64,000 bases of DNA, from assembly GCA_031216445.1 (NCBI GenBank), contig CM062211.1, positions 2,120,001 through 2,184,000 of the forward strand, given 5' to 3'. The position numbers and the translations under genes are program-made. This document shows positions 49,390 to 62,138 of this stretch, in pieces. The notes beneath the pieces were generated by a model. It ran no database searches. It had not been told where the DNA came from and saw nothing but the letters and a program-made list of their open reading frames with translations. The stretch is from Lateolabrax maculatus (lineage: Eukaryota > Chordata > Actinopteri > Acropomatiformes > Lateolabracidae). Numbering within the stretch: position 1 is the first letter of the stretch; every line of letters starts with the position of its first letter.

Positions 49390-49941
49390 GTAAGAACAGA
49401 TCTGGTATTTTGTAATAGGTCTGGGTTTCACTCACCAAATCATTTGCCTTTTGAAAACTGGGCCAGCTGTGGATTTTTGTAATTTAACTGTGTGTTAGTG
49501 TTAATATTGTGTTGTTGGTAAAAATGCAGACACACTCTTGTGAACACTCGTGTTCATATTGCAGCTCAGTCCTTATCACTGCGTCCTGCATGTGTTGTGT
49601 GTTTTTACTGTGCATCCCACACAACAAGTGTTGGATGGTTATTACAGAAGCTGAGCTCATACACACACACTGTGTGCTGTCTGTGCACACTTGTATAGCA
49701 ATTGAAGCCTGACTGACAGGCAAGGTTTCTTAGCTTGAGGCGTCCCCCAAGTGGTTGGTTCCTTTTTTACATGATGTCACGCTGTCTATATAATGCCACA
49801 CTGACTTGCTGATGCCAGTGGGACGGAATGTTAGCACAATGTTGTTTTCTGTCGCCGAGAAAGTTAACACTGATCCAACTTAAAAAAAATTAGGTAATTC
49901 ACGCTAAATATTTTCAAGTGAAATCAACATGATTCCAGCCT

Positions 49942-49969
49942 CCCCCCCCCCCCCAAAAAAAAAAAAAAA
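49942..49969. repeat. Poly(C)-poly(A) tract
   Basis: Thirteen C residues are followed by about fifteen A residues. It is unstable, low-complexity sequence and a likely site of assembly or sequencing length error. Confidence 0.9.
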
Positions 49970-51086
49970 TGTTAAATGCAATTGATAAAGTCACGGCATA
50001 CCATTTGAACACAAACAGGTGAACAGAATGTAGAGCACAATAACAGCAGTAACAATGCAGGAGCACATGAAATGAGACTTACGTCCATGACTGTTGCCCG
50101 GTGCATGCTCAAAGGCTTCCCTACACCTCAACATCAGGACAATACAGTTAAAACTCATGCACCCTTTGATGGTGTTTATTACTAATTACCATGTTTACAC
50201 CACTCTATTTCATCATATTAAACACATTTCACTTATCAGTCTTCGAGCAAGTGAAAATATTTACTTTATTTTGGCCTACACCGTAGGAAAACAGCAAATA
50301 CATTCAGCTGGCTCACATGAACAGTATCTAAAAAGGAAAATACTTGAAATCAAAGCATTTGACTTCTTTCTTCTGTCTTATATGTCCATGTCTTTAATAA
50401 AATGCTTATATTTGGTTGATTCCAATAAGAATCTTTTAATATTTGTCCTCCACCACTAATTTAATCCATATAAGAAGTAACACTTTGATAAAAACTCTAA
50501 AATTAAAACATTTAGACTACAAAGGGAAATAAATAATTTTAGACTGTTGGAATTACAAAATGTACAATGAATAAACGACAGCAGTGCTCTACTTTTTCAG
50601 TGTTTCCCATGCCTTCACCATGCCGTAATATCAAACACCCAACATTTTCTAAAGAAACAAATTTCCTGTGGACAAAGTCACCCTTCCCTCCTCTTTTTCT
50701 TCTGGAGGTGGTATATTAATGAATTACTGAGGCCTGTCCAAAGTTGATTACTTCCTCCAGACAATATAGTCCAGGAGTTCTTGGAGCCATTTTAATGACT
50801 TTGACTCGCAGGATTGAAATGCTGCAGTACTGCCATTATTAATTATGATTAAATTGACAATTTTGACTCGGGGTCACAGTCAATGGAGACTGTGTATGTG
50901 AATACGCTCCCATAATGCAATAGTCACCCAGGTCTGCAAAGTAATTATTAGATTTGGCAATAAATTCCTGGCGGGGGGGAGTAGTTTCTGGGAGTGTGAT
51001 AAGTTGTGAAAAGACGTGGCTGCAGGGAGCGTGAGCTCTAGGTGAGGCCTGAATGTGTGAGACAGGAACAATGTGCTTCCACTGGA

Positions 51087-51123
51087 TCTCTCTCTCGCTC
51101 TCTCTTGCTCTCTCTCTCTCTCT
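51087..51123. repeat. (TC)n microsatellite
   Basis: An imperfect TC run with single G interruptions. A thymidine run follows about 40 bases downstream. Confidence 0.95.
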
Positions 51124-51406
51124 GACCTCTTTTCATTGCTCCGTCTCCATCTTGACTGTTTTTTTTTTTTTCCTCTTTCTCGTCTTTCTCAGCTGTTTAT
51201 CTGTCTGACAGAGTGAGAGAGATGGCAAGTCTCTGGCTCTTTAGTGCTTTGTGTGAATGAGCTGCCACATAGAGCTAACCTGCAGAGATTGCTTGAGACT
51301 GCAAGGTCTTATCAATAGATACACTATAGAGCTAAAAGCATGTTGGCACCCTTACCAAATCATTTTATGTACTTTGTTTTGGGGCTGTTTTCCATAGTTT
51401 GGGCTA

Positions 51407-52930
51407 GGGCTGGGTATTGAACCTGAATACTTCTTTGGTACCAAATGAAACGTGTGTAGATAAGGATGTGGTTTGACAGCATTTTATAAAATCCGAATCC
51501 TTTCTAATCCCGAATCAAAATTATTTTATAATGACCTTTGTTGGTTTAGCAGCCAGAGACACCACAGTTTTTATCGGCGTCCTCCTTAATGTTCACAACC
51601 TATGGCTACAACCTGGAAATGGGATGGGACCGAGCACAGCGCTGTGAAACTTCAGCTTTTTAGACTATACTAGGCTATGTAAGGGATAAAATTACTAAGC
51701 TACCGACAGCTGGTACCGGCAAAATAAATGCAGACAGGATGCTTAAGACCCCGATACATGGCCGATTCGATCTTTTTGTTTTTGTTTTGTTATATCAGCT
51801 GGTATAACAGTATTAGGTCAGTTTGACTGCTTTGTAATGCATTGGGATCCCCACCAGGTGGCAGCGTGACCTAGGCTATGAATGCTGTGTCAATCTACAG
51901 GGACTATACTACGTACGTGCACATTGCTCTCTGCCGCATGCACGACAATGTTTAATGTTTAACACTCGTTTGCCTTCAGGGCTAGACATTATTTCATTAG
52001 CAAGGTTTGTTGCAAGTATTAAGCATATGACTAGATAGTAGTTTTAGCTGGTGGATACTTGCGGGGGGAGAGTTTGCTACCTATTTTGTTTTATTAAACA
52101 GAAAAATACAACCGCACACCTTCTGAATTCAAGTTTCTCTCTTTCACCGAGCTAAGACTAGCATAATTGCCTGTTGACTCATCATAAAACACTTCATTAA
52201 AACTCGACGGAAACAAAATAAAACTCACTAAAACCATCTTGGTTAGTCTTTCCACTGTTCCAACAATAACCAACTCTGGTTTGGTTGAAATAAACCCGTG
52301 AATCACAGAATTAGATGTGAAAATATTCTCTCTCCACTACAGGAGAGTCTGTCGCTGAGCAGTGCCTTACACTTGTTCTTCACAAGCAGACAATCAAATT
52401 AGCAAAAACATTTAGCATCTTTGATCAGTTTTCGTGATCAGCGACTAAGCCGCAATAATCCTGATCTCCTGAATGTATATTTTTACTGAAGGTCAGCCAA
52501 TAACAACCAGTGGCCCATCGATCTGGGCTTCCCCAATTTGTACATTGCTCTTTGCTAATAAAAAGAATGAAGAATGATGAAACGTTCAATATGAGATTAA
52601 TTAGTGTTGGATTTAAGCAAATTTGGGTATTGTGTGAACCAGGACCGTATCCAAAATTAAACCCACTACCGAAACTCACCCCTATGTGTAGCTTCCTGTT
52701 TTGAAAACTGTCAAACACCAAAAGCCGACATCAAATGCCTGGTCAGATTGGTCATCTTGTTTACTTTATTCAGGCACAAAGCTTATACTGCTTGTGTTAA
52801 GGGAACATCTATACTTTAGAACTTTGGCATGGCTAAATGAACAAAGGCTTTTGTTGGAAAACTCAAAGTAAGGTATCAAAAAAGTAAGGCATCAGTATCC
52901 AAATTCAGGTGTCCTACTTTGGGCTCGCCC
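51407..52930. mobile_element. Possible ~1.5-kb element with GGGCTGGGTATTGAACC ends
   Basis: The left side begins GGGCTGGGTATTGAACCTG and includes CTTCTTTGGTACC. Near 52872, GGTATCAAAAAAGTA and then CAGTATCCAAATTCAGGT resemble an inverted, diverged form of the same end. Between them are only short frames. The GGGCTGGGTATTGA string is a familiar fish repeat edge. The match is imperfect, and the two ends could belong to independent insertions. Confidence 0.35.
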
Positions 52931-55900
52931 CATAGTTCCAAGGAAGGCCAATCTTAAAGCAAGAGCATACAAAGATGTTTAAGACAACAGTGTGCTTCTA
53001 ACTTTGCTGCAGCAGTTTGGGGAAAGCCTTTCTTACTCACTAATGCTCCTGTGTCTGAATCAAATTGTGGTATATGCCAAATACAATGAATAAACTAAAG
53101 ATGTGAATTACAGTCGGAAGATTCAGTTTTGTTGATGATGTGAATGTGAGTCAAAAAAATGTATTTTAATGAATATATATCTATGAATATTATTTTGGAA
53201 AACACAGAAAAACACTTAGTTTTAAAATATTCAGCAGCGAGGCTTGCCTCGTGCGTACTGTGTTTTGTCAAGCAGTGCAGAGTAAAAGGTAGAAAATTGA
53301 ATACACAAAGCAACAAGCTGCAGAAAACTGAAAGTAACCAGAACATTAAGATTCACGTTCAGGCTGAATAGTGACTGTGGTCATCATCAGATTTCCATAT
53401 TTCACATCACGTGATGACGACTGACGCAACTCCACGATAACTGAGTGAACGCCTTCCACTGAGGAATAACTGATAAGTGAGTCAGTACAGTACATGACTG
53501 TACGTAGTCTGCTTTTCATTTGGGCCATCTGAAAACCGACCAAACTATTACAAGAAACAATAATATTCTGATCTGAACCAAGGAAGTAGACTAGGTGTAT
53601 AGAGGTTTAAGAAATGTTGGATGTCTGTGTGCTTAATTTTTCCAAGTGACAAACAAATTTGGGTTTACTATGACATTTATATATGTGCTATTCGGTCAGT
53701 TATTGTTACGCTGTCCAAATGATTGCTCCACCCCAGAGGTTTTAAAGCTCTGGGCCGCCACCCCAGGGATGTTAGACAGCTGTAACTCACTGAATCCATG
53801 GCAACATTATACTTACTGTTTAGATCGGCCAAGGTACCGGAGCATGATGGGGAGTTGTGGGCCCACCGTGTCAGACTTTGAAAAAACCCATGCTCCACAT
53901 TGTTGGTAGATGTACCCAATAAGATGAGCACTTTCTACAGTGGCACAAAGTCATTACCTCGACCCTCTCCTCTGTGAAGTCACTGGGGGTGTAATATGAA
54001 CGATTCAGTCAGCTACCAATTACAATGTAGCAGCTCTTATTGGCCGATCACTGGTTCAAGTGCATCTTGCCCCCCAGCAAAGATGGAACTGGTACATTAT
54101 GAATTTTTACCATCTGGCATTTAAAAACAACATATTCACACACAGCCCACTAATGCAGCAGTGTTTACTAATGCAGAATACAAACTAGAGCAGGTTATTC
54201 AATTCGGCCCTTCCCTTAGGCTGTTAGATCTCAAAAAAACACAAGGCCCCTAATGCTTTACACTGACACACATGCCAAAATTTAGTTTTTCATGTTCTTT
54301 CTAAAATTTCATAAATATATAAGCTATGTTGTGAAAGCCAATTTTCTTCAGCTCAGGGCTAAAACTAATGTTAAGACTTTCCTCCAATGAGAAAAAGGTT
54401 ATCCATGCCTCCATGTCATCATGTCTGGATTATTGGTCGGCTTGTCACAGTTAGACGATTTTCTCCCTGATGTAAGTTCTCCCAGAACACTGCCAAATGC
54501 TGGCGTTGCCAACTTTTAAATGGCTTTCCTTGGGTTACAATGAACCAATGCTATGACGCTGGGAATTTTGGCTTTCCACTCAAATTTTAATACTGTGTGG
54601 TCTTTAGACATTGCCATGCCTCTTAATGACCACTCCGGGGCACACAGTGTAACAAGGAATGCATTAGTAAATGAATAATCCAATGAATGAATAAATGAGT
54701 ATTAGTTTGAATTACTCTCGTTCATCTTAGAAAACAAATCACAGTTGGCCCCAGTGAACCAGATTAGTGAATCCCATATTCCATTCAAATTGGCAGTAAT
54801 GGGGTCTGAAAAATGCAGGATTAATTTTAAATTTCTCATTGAAATTAAGCAACTCTTAGATTTTTCCAAAAGCCCAGTATGCAAATATTGTCTCTTCCCC
54901 ATTAATCACATTGCCTGTTCATTACTTCATTACTTTGACCTTCCTGCTGAATTCATTTAAGTTTCCTTCAAGGCATAGTTGAACCTTGTGGGTCCCACTT
55001 CCGTAAAAGGACAACAGTCATTCATATTCATAAGAAAAGAGATGCCCTCTCCAGGGATTTCCATTTATGGAGAACATTCCCTCTGGTAAGTCAGAAGTGG
55101 AAATTAATGTTTCTCTGTCCTCAGCGTGACTTAGGCCTTCATACAGAGCACACACATCTGCCTGCACTACAGAGCTACATCCTGAAACAATCCAACAAAT
55201 AATGTCTGAGTGGTTTGTATTGTTCCTGGAGCCACTTGCTTGGCTCATTTACGGTGCAGTCTTTTTTCAGAGGCCCTGTGGGGAAAGCACACATCAACAA
55301 AGAAGCTTCGCTGCCCCAGAGGTAACCTTCATAACCCACGTCAACAAGCCAGAAGCCCACATACAGGCTGGAATTTGATGTGTGCCTCTGAATGTTTTGT
55401 GGTGTGGCTTTTTGTTTCAGGTGTGTGTGTAGGTGATTTGACAGTTGTTAGTGTCAGTGTCACGTGGGAATAGAAATTCTGGCTCTGAGATTCTGGTGGG
55501 GTCTCTGTTGTTAATCACAGCTGTTTGCAACGATTTCAACATAATCCTGGAATTAGGTTCTTGGTTATAAGAACTCTAGAGTAAAATGCAGCTAAACTAG
55601 ATTAAATAAGAAAGAAAATAGATTAGTTGGATGATGTTTTTTTAATTCCTATTGCCACATGAAGAATATATGTTATAGTCAGTAACAACAATATAGCTTT
55701 CACACGACTTTAAGTTTTCTTGTTTCTATTTCAGTCACTTTCTAATTCCATTAGACCTTGTACTTGTCCCTCTTCTCCCATAATTTAATCACCATCTTTG
55801 AAGGTGTAGCGTGCTCAACAACACTGTAATTTGAGTCATACAGAACATGACAGTTTCAGGTCTCTGTAACTTGATTTAGCTCTGCATCAGCGGGCTCAGA

Positions 55901-58249
55901 GAAGACATACAGCTCTCTACCTCACCATGAGGCTTTGGCTTCACCTTCCAATAGAAACACTTGCTATAGATTTATTTTTTTTTTCAACTGCAGGAGGGGT
56001 GTAAGGGAAAAGGATTATTCCAGAAGTGGCTATGGGTGTCTTCTGTGCATTGTCTCTGCCACACATTTTCTATTTACAACAACACAAGAGGTGCTGCACT
56101 TCAGTGGTAAAGGACTGTGTGCAATAGAAGTCTTCACTGGTCTGTCCCCTTCTGAGGAACCAAAACCCGACCCCAGACCAGAGTCAGACCAGGTCCAACC
56201 TATACTCAGTCCTGTGCATTTAGGAAGGGTCTGTGTAATACCCAAGTGGTTCTAAATTAATCCAAGTGTACTATGTAAAAGATGTACACAATTAAAGGAC
56301 AATTAGGCCTACTTTTTAGAGTTTAATTCAGAGGTATTAAATTGGTTAGGAAATGATTATCTAATTGTCTATTTACAGTCCAGTTGAATACAGAATGTTT
56401 AATTGTTATTGCTGGAAGTGAAAGTAAGACAAATTATTTCTATAAATTAGTCCTAGAAGCATATACAAATGTGTTTCTATAACTTTACAGGTGCTCTTGG
56501 GACATTATTATCAAGCTACTGCTGCTGTTTCTCACCATGACTGCTTGTTAAGCAATAGCACATCATGCTGTTGCCCGTGTTGGTGTTCATCCTCTGTTGT
56601 GGTCTCTTCAGGTTGGCCACATTTTGGGTCTCATGTCTACAGGTCTTTTTATTTTAGGAAATAATTTATGCATGTCAGTTTCAGGTAGGTTTTCCATGGC
56701 TCTGTTTGGGGGTCAGTTCCAAAGCCATGGGGCACTTGCAGGGGCCTCGCAAAAGTACATCAAGCGTTGTGGATTGCACAGGTACAATGAGGACTGAGCA
56801 TTTTTGACCATGATCATAGAAAACAATTCAAACATATGACTCATATTCCAGTTATATTATTACAGTATTGATATATTTTTTTTAGTTAGTTTTTAGTTTT
56901 TAGTTAACTCCCACAGCTATAAACACAGCAAAGGAAGATGGTGATCTGAGGCCAAGGAAATGGAACAGGTATTTAGTGCCATATCGGGTCAAGAATGTCG
57001 CAATAGCATATGTTGTAATACTAAGTTCACCAATTATGTGGGTCAGAAGGGAATTTAACAAGATAACATAAACTTAAATTAAGTAAGTGTAGTTAATTTT
57101 CAATCGCAAATCCTTCACAGTTGAAGACTGAACATTACAGACTGATCTTCAGCAAGTGAAACGTCATCAATTGGATTGAGGTCCGATGTTTGACTTAATT
57201 CAAACTTGACTTCATGATCATTGCCCTGTTGTATTAACCGAACATCTTAAAGCTGAAAGTCCTAACCCTAACCCCATCCTTAAATCCAGTTTGATGGTAT
57301 AGATCCAAAACAGTTAAACACTCTGACTGCAGTGTCTGATTACTCAAGAACTAAAGACATTAGCTGTTGTTTCGAGATAAATGAAAAATTAAGATGGAGG
57401 TGATAAGTTTCAGCTAGGATGTAGAGAATCTGAGGAGAGAAAAAAAGCAGTCTAGACTAAATATGCTTACTCAGGAGGGGACAAGCCAAATTGACTGAAA
57501 ACTCCAACACATCATTTATTTACGTTCTTCTCATGAATATGCAGGGGTTGATGCCTACAGCAAAACAAAACATTGCCTTTTCCTCAATAATTGGGACCTT
57601 TTTGTTTCTGGTAATTTAATGTCAATGCGGAAAAGCTGCCAGTAAATTGTAATGCAAATCTGTAACCCAGTGTTGCCCCAGATCACAGCAGGAGAGAGTT
57701 CAGAACTCTAGAAGAACCGTCAAAACGTGTGTCCTGGAAAACTGGATAGTGCTCATATGCATGACATGCTCAGTTCGATCAGTCTGAATTCCAATAATCC
57801 TTTTATTCCACATCCTCTTTGAATCCACATCGTTCGTAGGTTTTTGTATCTCATTACTCTTACCCACAAGTTGTGTACATGAGTAGAGAAGTTTAAAGTA
57901 ATAATTGTGTACCACTGCAGTAAGTAGTCATTATGGTGTCTTTTGGTGTAATCAAACTAGAGCTATGCCAAGCTTTGTCTTGTGCTCTCCAAATTTCCGG
58001 AGCAATTGACCCTAAACTCAGTGACGGTAATGCAAATTGCAAATATGTAGGCCATGAAAGCCATGCTATCCCTTGCAGTACCTTGTTAAAGAGATCCATT
58101 CTTATAGGCGCTTTGTCCCAAAGTCACTCCAGTAAGGAGACGATCAAAGTGATCAGAATTGTCACTGCTCTGTTTCTATTCTTTCCTGCCTTGCCAACAT
58201 TTTAGAACCCTAACATATTAAGTACATGTATTCTGTTTTAATACACTGG

Positions 58250-58545
58250 CAGTTTGGATTCAGGTCTAGGCATAGCACCATTTCAATGTTCTCTTTGGCT
58301 TTGAATGACATTTTTACTATCCGAGATAAAAACGCTCTCAGTTTTGGTCTATCAGTAGCCTTTCGAAACCACAGGTTACAATATGCCTGAGGCTGAAAGT
58401 GTCCGCTCTGAATTCTTTTAATAACTGGGACTTTCTTAAGGGTTCACTCTTTGTTTTCACAATTCAAACTAATAATTTAGGGTTGTATGTTAATTGTTGA
58501 TTCCACCTGTATGCCGATGACATTGTACTATACACAATTGCAGAA
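58250..58545 (+). pseudogene. Non-LTR retrotransposon reverse-transcriptase remnant
   Basis: In one frame from 58250 the translation reads QFGFRSRHSTISMFSLALND, then IFTIRDKNALSFGL. This is the pattern that precedes the palm motif in CR1/L2/Rex1-type LINE reverse transcriptases. Downstream, 58504-58542 reads HLYADDIVLYTIA, an intact YADD catalytic box (58510-58521). The segment between is frameshifted and the conserved AFDTVDH region is barely visible. It is an inactive fragment; the clade cannot be fixed from this much sequence. Confidence 0.7.
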
Positions 58546-60094
58546 ACAATTTCAACATGTGGTTAATACACTGTAATTGATCGGTAGAACAATTGCACAA
58601 TTGATCGGTCCATCTATTAGCAATATTGTGCTATTGTGAAATCTGTTTATTTGAAAAGCACAAGAGAAATCTAGCTGAGACATTACAAACACACAAAAAA
58701 AGATGTATTGCAATGAACTCCTACTACTAATGCTACTGCCCTAGCAACATATGTAGTGGCAATACAGTAAAGTAAAAACTGACTAATTGTATACATGATA
58801 AATTGTGTCATGTTGTAATATAGCATAAATTAATATTGTTGGGGAGTATTCAAACCTGTTAGCAGCTGTCATACCATCCATCTGACCATCCAATAACATT
58901 CAAGGTTAGTGACCCTGACAGTTCATTCGTATTTATTACTACGCTGTGGTGAGTCCCTGTGTGATACCATCCGGATCATACCATCACTGTCAATGCCAAG
59001 ATTAGGCAGCTGACACAATCCATCTGTCCTGACACACCCACATCCTGTTGGGTACACACACGTCCTGCTGTACATCAGTAAGGCTGCCATAAGGCGCGTC
59101 AAACCTCACATGGGGTTGGTAGGTTAGCAGAGCTTTGACAATGAACTTTATAAAAAAGATTTAAACTTAAAGAGAAAATATGTGAAATTGTTCCCCAAAC
59201 TGTCTAAAAACCCACTTGTGACCTCAGCACTTGGCACAGAACGTTACTCCATGATTTGGTCACATAGTGTTCCCTACAGAAACCTTTGGGGAAAATCCAA
59301 ACCTGTTCTCCAGCAGCAGCAGGTTGCATCTTCAAATGTGTTTTTGTGATCTCACAAATATCTCCTACGTGCCCAGAAGGATAAAATGTTCAGTGCAAAA
59401 CCAACATTTACATCCAATACTTCCACAGACTGTGTCGTCCACTGCCCTGGCCTGTCCAAACAACCATTTTATCATTGTGGGCAGACAGTTAACATCTGTG
59501 TGATCGTGGGAAATGACCTGTCACCCTTTGAAGATACAACCCGCTGCTGGATAACAGAATAATGTTTTAATCAGCGTAAAGCATGACATGCTGAAGTCAC
59601 ATATATGGCTAGGTTGAACTTTGACCTACCACAGTTGTTGTGACTACACTGTTTTATTGCACAATAAGGCATTAATGACAACATTTTGTGAGTGCTCACT
59701 TTCAGTTTGACCCCTAAATTAAGTGGTTTAGATAATCTGGCACTCTGTCCAACCTGCCTGATATCTGACTGCTTGTGTTTCTTGCTCTGCTGGACTTTGT
59801 TGTAGTGATGTCACTATGTTCCCAGAATCAATGCAATGTTATAATAACCGATAGAAATTACAGCTAAGCTATGAACATAAATGCCCAGTATACCAGAACA
59901 ATGCTTTATTCAGTAGAATGTTTTTGTAAAAACCTTTGCATTGCCAGACCAATGTAATGTCTCTTTTTCACTGCATGGTATCGCTTGGCCCAGCTCAGCT
60001 CAACTCTACTCGGATTTCTTTTAATTTTGATTATTGGCACTGTTTGTATGATATTATTGGCGCTCTCTAGCTGTACTTTCATTAAATGTACTGT

Positions 60095-60120
60095 TTAAAG
60101 GAAGAATTCACCCTTTTGAA
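60095..60120 (+). repeat. Single TTAAAGG-type MITE terminus
   Basis: TTAAAGGAAGAATTCACCC is a typical left end of a T2-like MITE. A partner inverted end was not found within the next few hundred bases, so this is probably a truncated copy. Confidence 0.4.
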
Positions 60121-60879
60121 ACTCATTGATGTGATTAATTTGTGTTGTTCATTGCATTGTGGGAGTATTTTTTTTCTAATGCAGTACTGTAATTCACTTC
60201 TCTACTGTGCTTACATTCCCTTAACCTGTTAGATTGTTCATTGAATTTTGTGATTGGGAAGCTAGACATTCCTAAAATACCATGAATAGATGTCATATAT
60301 TTACTGGATGACAAAAGTTCAAAAGCTACATTGAACAGCATTCATTTTTAAAATACTGATCCTCTTCTATTCATTTTCTTTATCCTTTTTGTCCAGAAGG
60401 ATGTTTTCATTTTCCAATCTCCTTTTGCTCCAATCTAGGGTTAGGGTCAGGACACGCTGGGGTTCACTGAGAATAGTATTTCTTATTCCATCTGCCTTAT
60501 CCAAGCGATCAGACAAAATGGTGGCTGGCTGTTGTTCTTGTGCGGAGGTGTTTCCAGCTGTCTGCCAGATGAACAGATGCCATCACATGATGGATGTGTT
60601 GCACCCGCCCAGCACATATCTGCCTGAAAGCAGGAGAGAGAGGCTCGAGCTTTACAGCTGATGAAAATTAAATCTGACATACATGAATACACTGGGAGCA
60701 AGGCATCCAAACAGTCATGAATCACTCAGCAAGTGCAACAAGTGTCTGTGTTGGCCGGATAAGAGGTCAGCTGATCATCTAAACAGCATAAGAACATGAG
60801 CTTTTGTATACAGTAACTAAGAACATTTAATCAAGGGCTCATGTACAATTTTAAAGTACTGGCCCTGTTTTTTCTGTGA

Positions 60880-60955
60880 CAGTTGAGTTTTATTTTACTC
60901 CACTACATTTCTCTGACAGCTGCTGCTGCTACATACTTTGCAGAATCTAGGAGAC
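60880..60955 (+). repeat. TACTTTTACT-type teleost repeat fragment
   Basis: GAGTTTTATTTTACTCCACT followed by ACATTTCTCTGACAGC and TACTTTGCAGAATCTAGG corresponds to the same family as 26688-26940. Confidence 0.5.
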
Positions 60956-61641
60956 AATTCCAAACAGATTACTGAGTTGAAAGACAAAGACACAAAGCCT
61001 GACTTTGAAAGTCCCAACTATGAATTTTGATGACATTCATTGTAGAGCAATAACGGAATCATGGAATGCGTGTTTCCTTCCACACCTGGGGAAGAACAAA
61101 ACAAAAACAAAACAACTCCCGCCCTCGCAGTGCAACTTTGTTTTTGTTTGTTTTGTGCTGTTCTTCTCCCTCTGGGTGATCGATACATAGCAGTCATTAT
61201 TTATAAAGCTGTGTAACATCTGAAAAAGGCAAAGTTGAGTACAGAATTGCATCTTACGTGGTATAATTATAACCCTTATACCACTAATTAGATTATATTC
61301 TCAAGAAAAAGAATTCAAATAATGTTGCCTTTACTCTAATGGCTCAGATGGTAAATTCAGTGTAATGTAATTTCCACAGCACTAATGTCATCAGCACAAA
61401 AACAAATATTATTTTATTGTTCCTTCTGCTTTGAATTATTATTATTTTTTTTTTACTAATGTTAAGGTACTGTCAATTGGACCAGATCATTCCTGTATAC
61501 GTTTCAATTGAAAGCATACCAGAAAATTGAGGAATATGCCCTTTGAGCCGCTGGAAGGATTTTAATGTAAAAAATCTGTAAATGAAAAAATTAATTAGGA
61601 AAAGAAGAGTATTCGTGTTGCAGCGGGTGGTGCGAACGATA

Positions 61642-62138
61642 AGCCTGGGAACCAGACAAATCTGCAAGCTCATGTTTCATTTGCTCTGGCATGTAGGTCT
61701 GGCCCCTCACCCATTCAAACTGATTTCTCTGCCGATTTATCGGGCTAACCAATCACAAGCGTTTATCTAGTATGAGGTGGGTTTAACACGATGACTGACG
61801 GAGAGAAGCGCCGTTCAGGTATCTTTGTAAATATCCAAGGAGCCGCTGCCTATACGGTACATTCAGCGGCCAGCTACAGCCGCAGTATTAAACGGAATGG
61901 ACGGTAAATTTTCTCTAAAAGAAGAACAAACAACTGCACTTATGCACTCATGTTGATGTGTTTGCTGTACTTCAGACAGGACGTACCGTCCGACAGGACA
62001 GCGTTTCATTGCTCTGATTGGTTGTCTCCGTCCGTCGATAACGCCCCTTGGAAATCAAAAATGAACTGAGAGGTTCCAGACTAATACGCATTTGCGAATT
62101 AGTCTGGCATTTGCGAATTAGTCTGGCGATGCCAGGCT
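61642..62138. mobile_element. Internally deleted DNA transposon with helicase-ORF stub
   Basis: The left end AGCCTGGGAACCAGACAAAT and the reverse complement of the right end AGCCTGGCATCGCCAGACTA form imperfect inverted termini. An ATG at 61897 opens MDGKFSLKEEQTTALMHSC, which stops at 61954-61956. In another frame, 61955 onward reads DVFAVLQTGRT. Together these resemble the start of a RecQ-like helicase (KEEQ...DVFAVLPTG, the beginning of the ATP-binding motif) that I recall from full-length fish relatives of this element. Everything downstream of that motif is deleted. Target-site duplications are not clear. Confidence 0.65.
62088..62125. repeat. Perfect 19-bp tandem duplication
   Basis: GCATTTGCGAATTAGTCTG occurs twice in immediate succession (62088-62106 and 62107-62125), inside the right terminal region of the deleted transposon. 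It looks like a recent slippage or subterminal duplication. Confidence 0.95.

Noticed and set aside
55935..56255. 106-codon frame considered as an exon
   Set aside because: No recognisable domain, no match to the expected LARGE1 second coding exon, and a competing frame on the other strand.
57262..57278. CCTAACCCTAACCCC string resembling telomeric repeat
   Set aside because: Only about two units; far too short for an interstitial telomere array.
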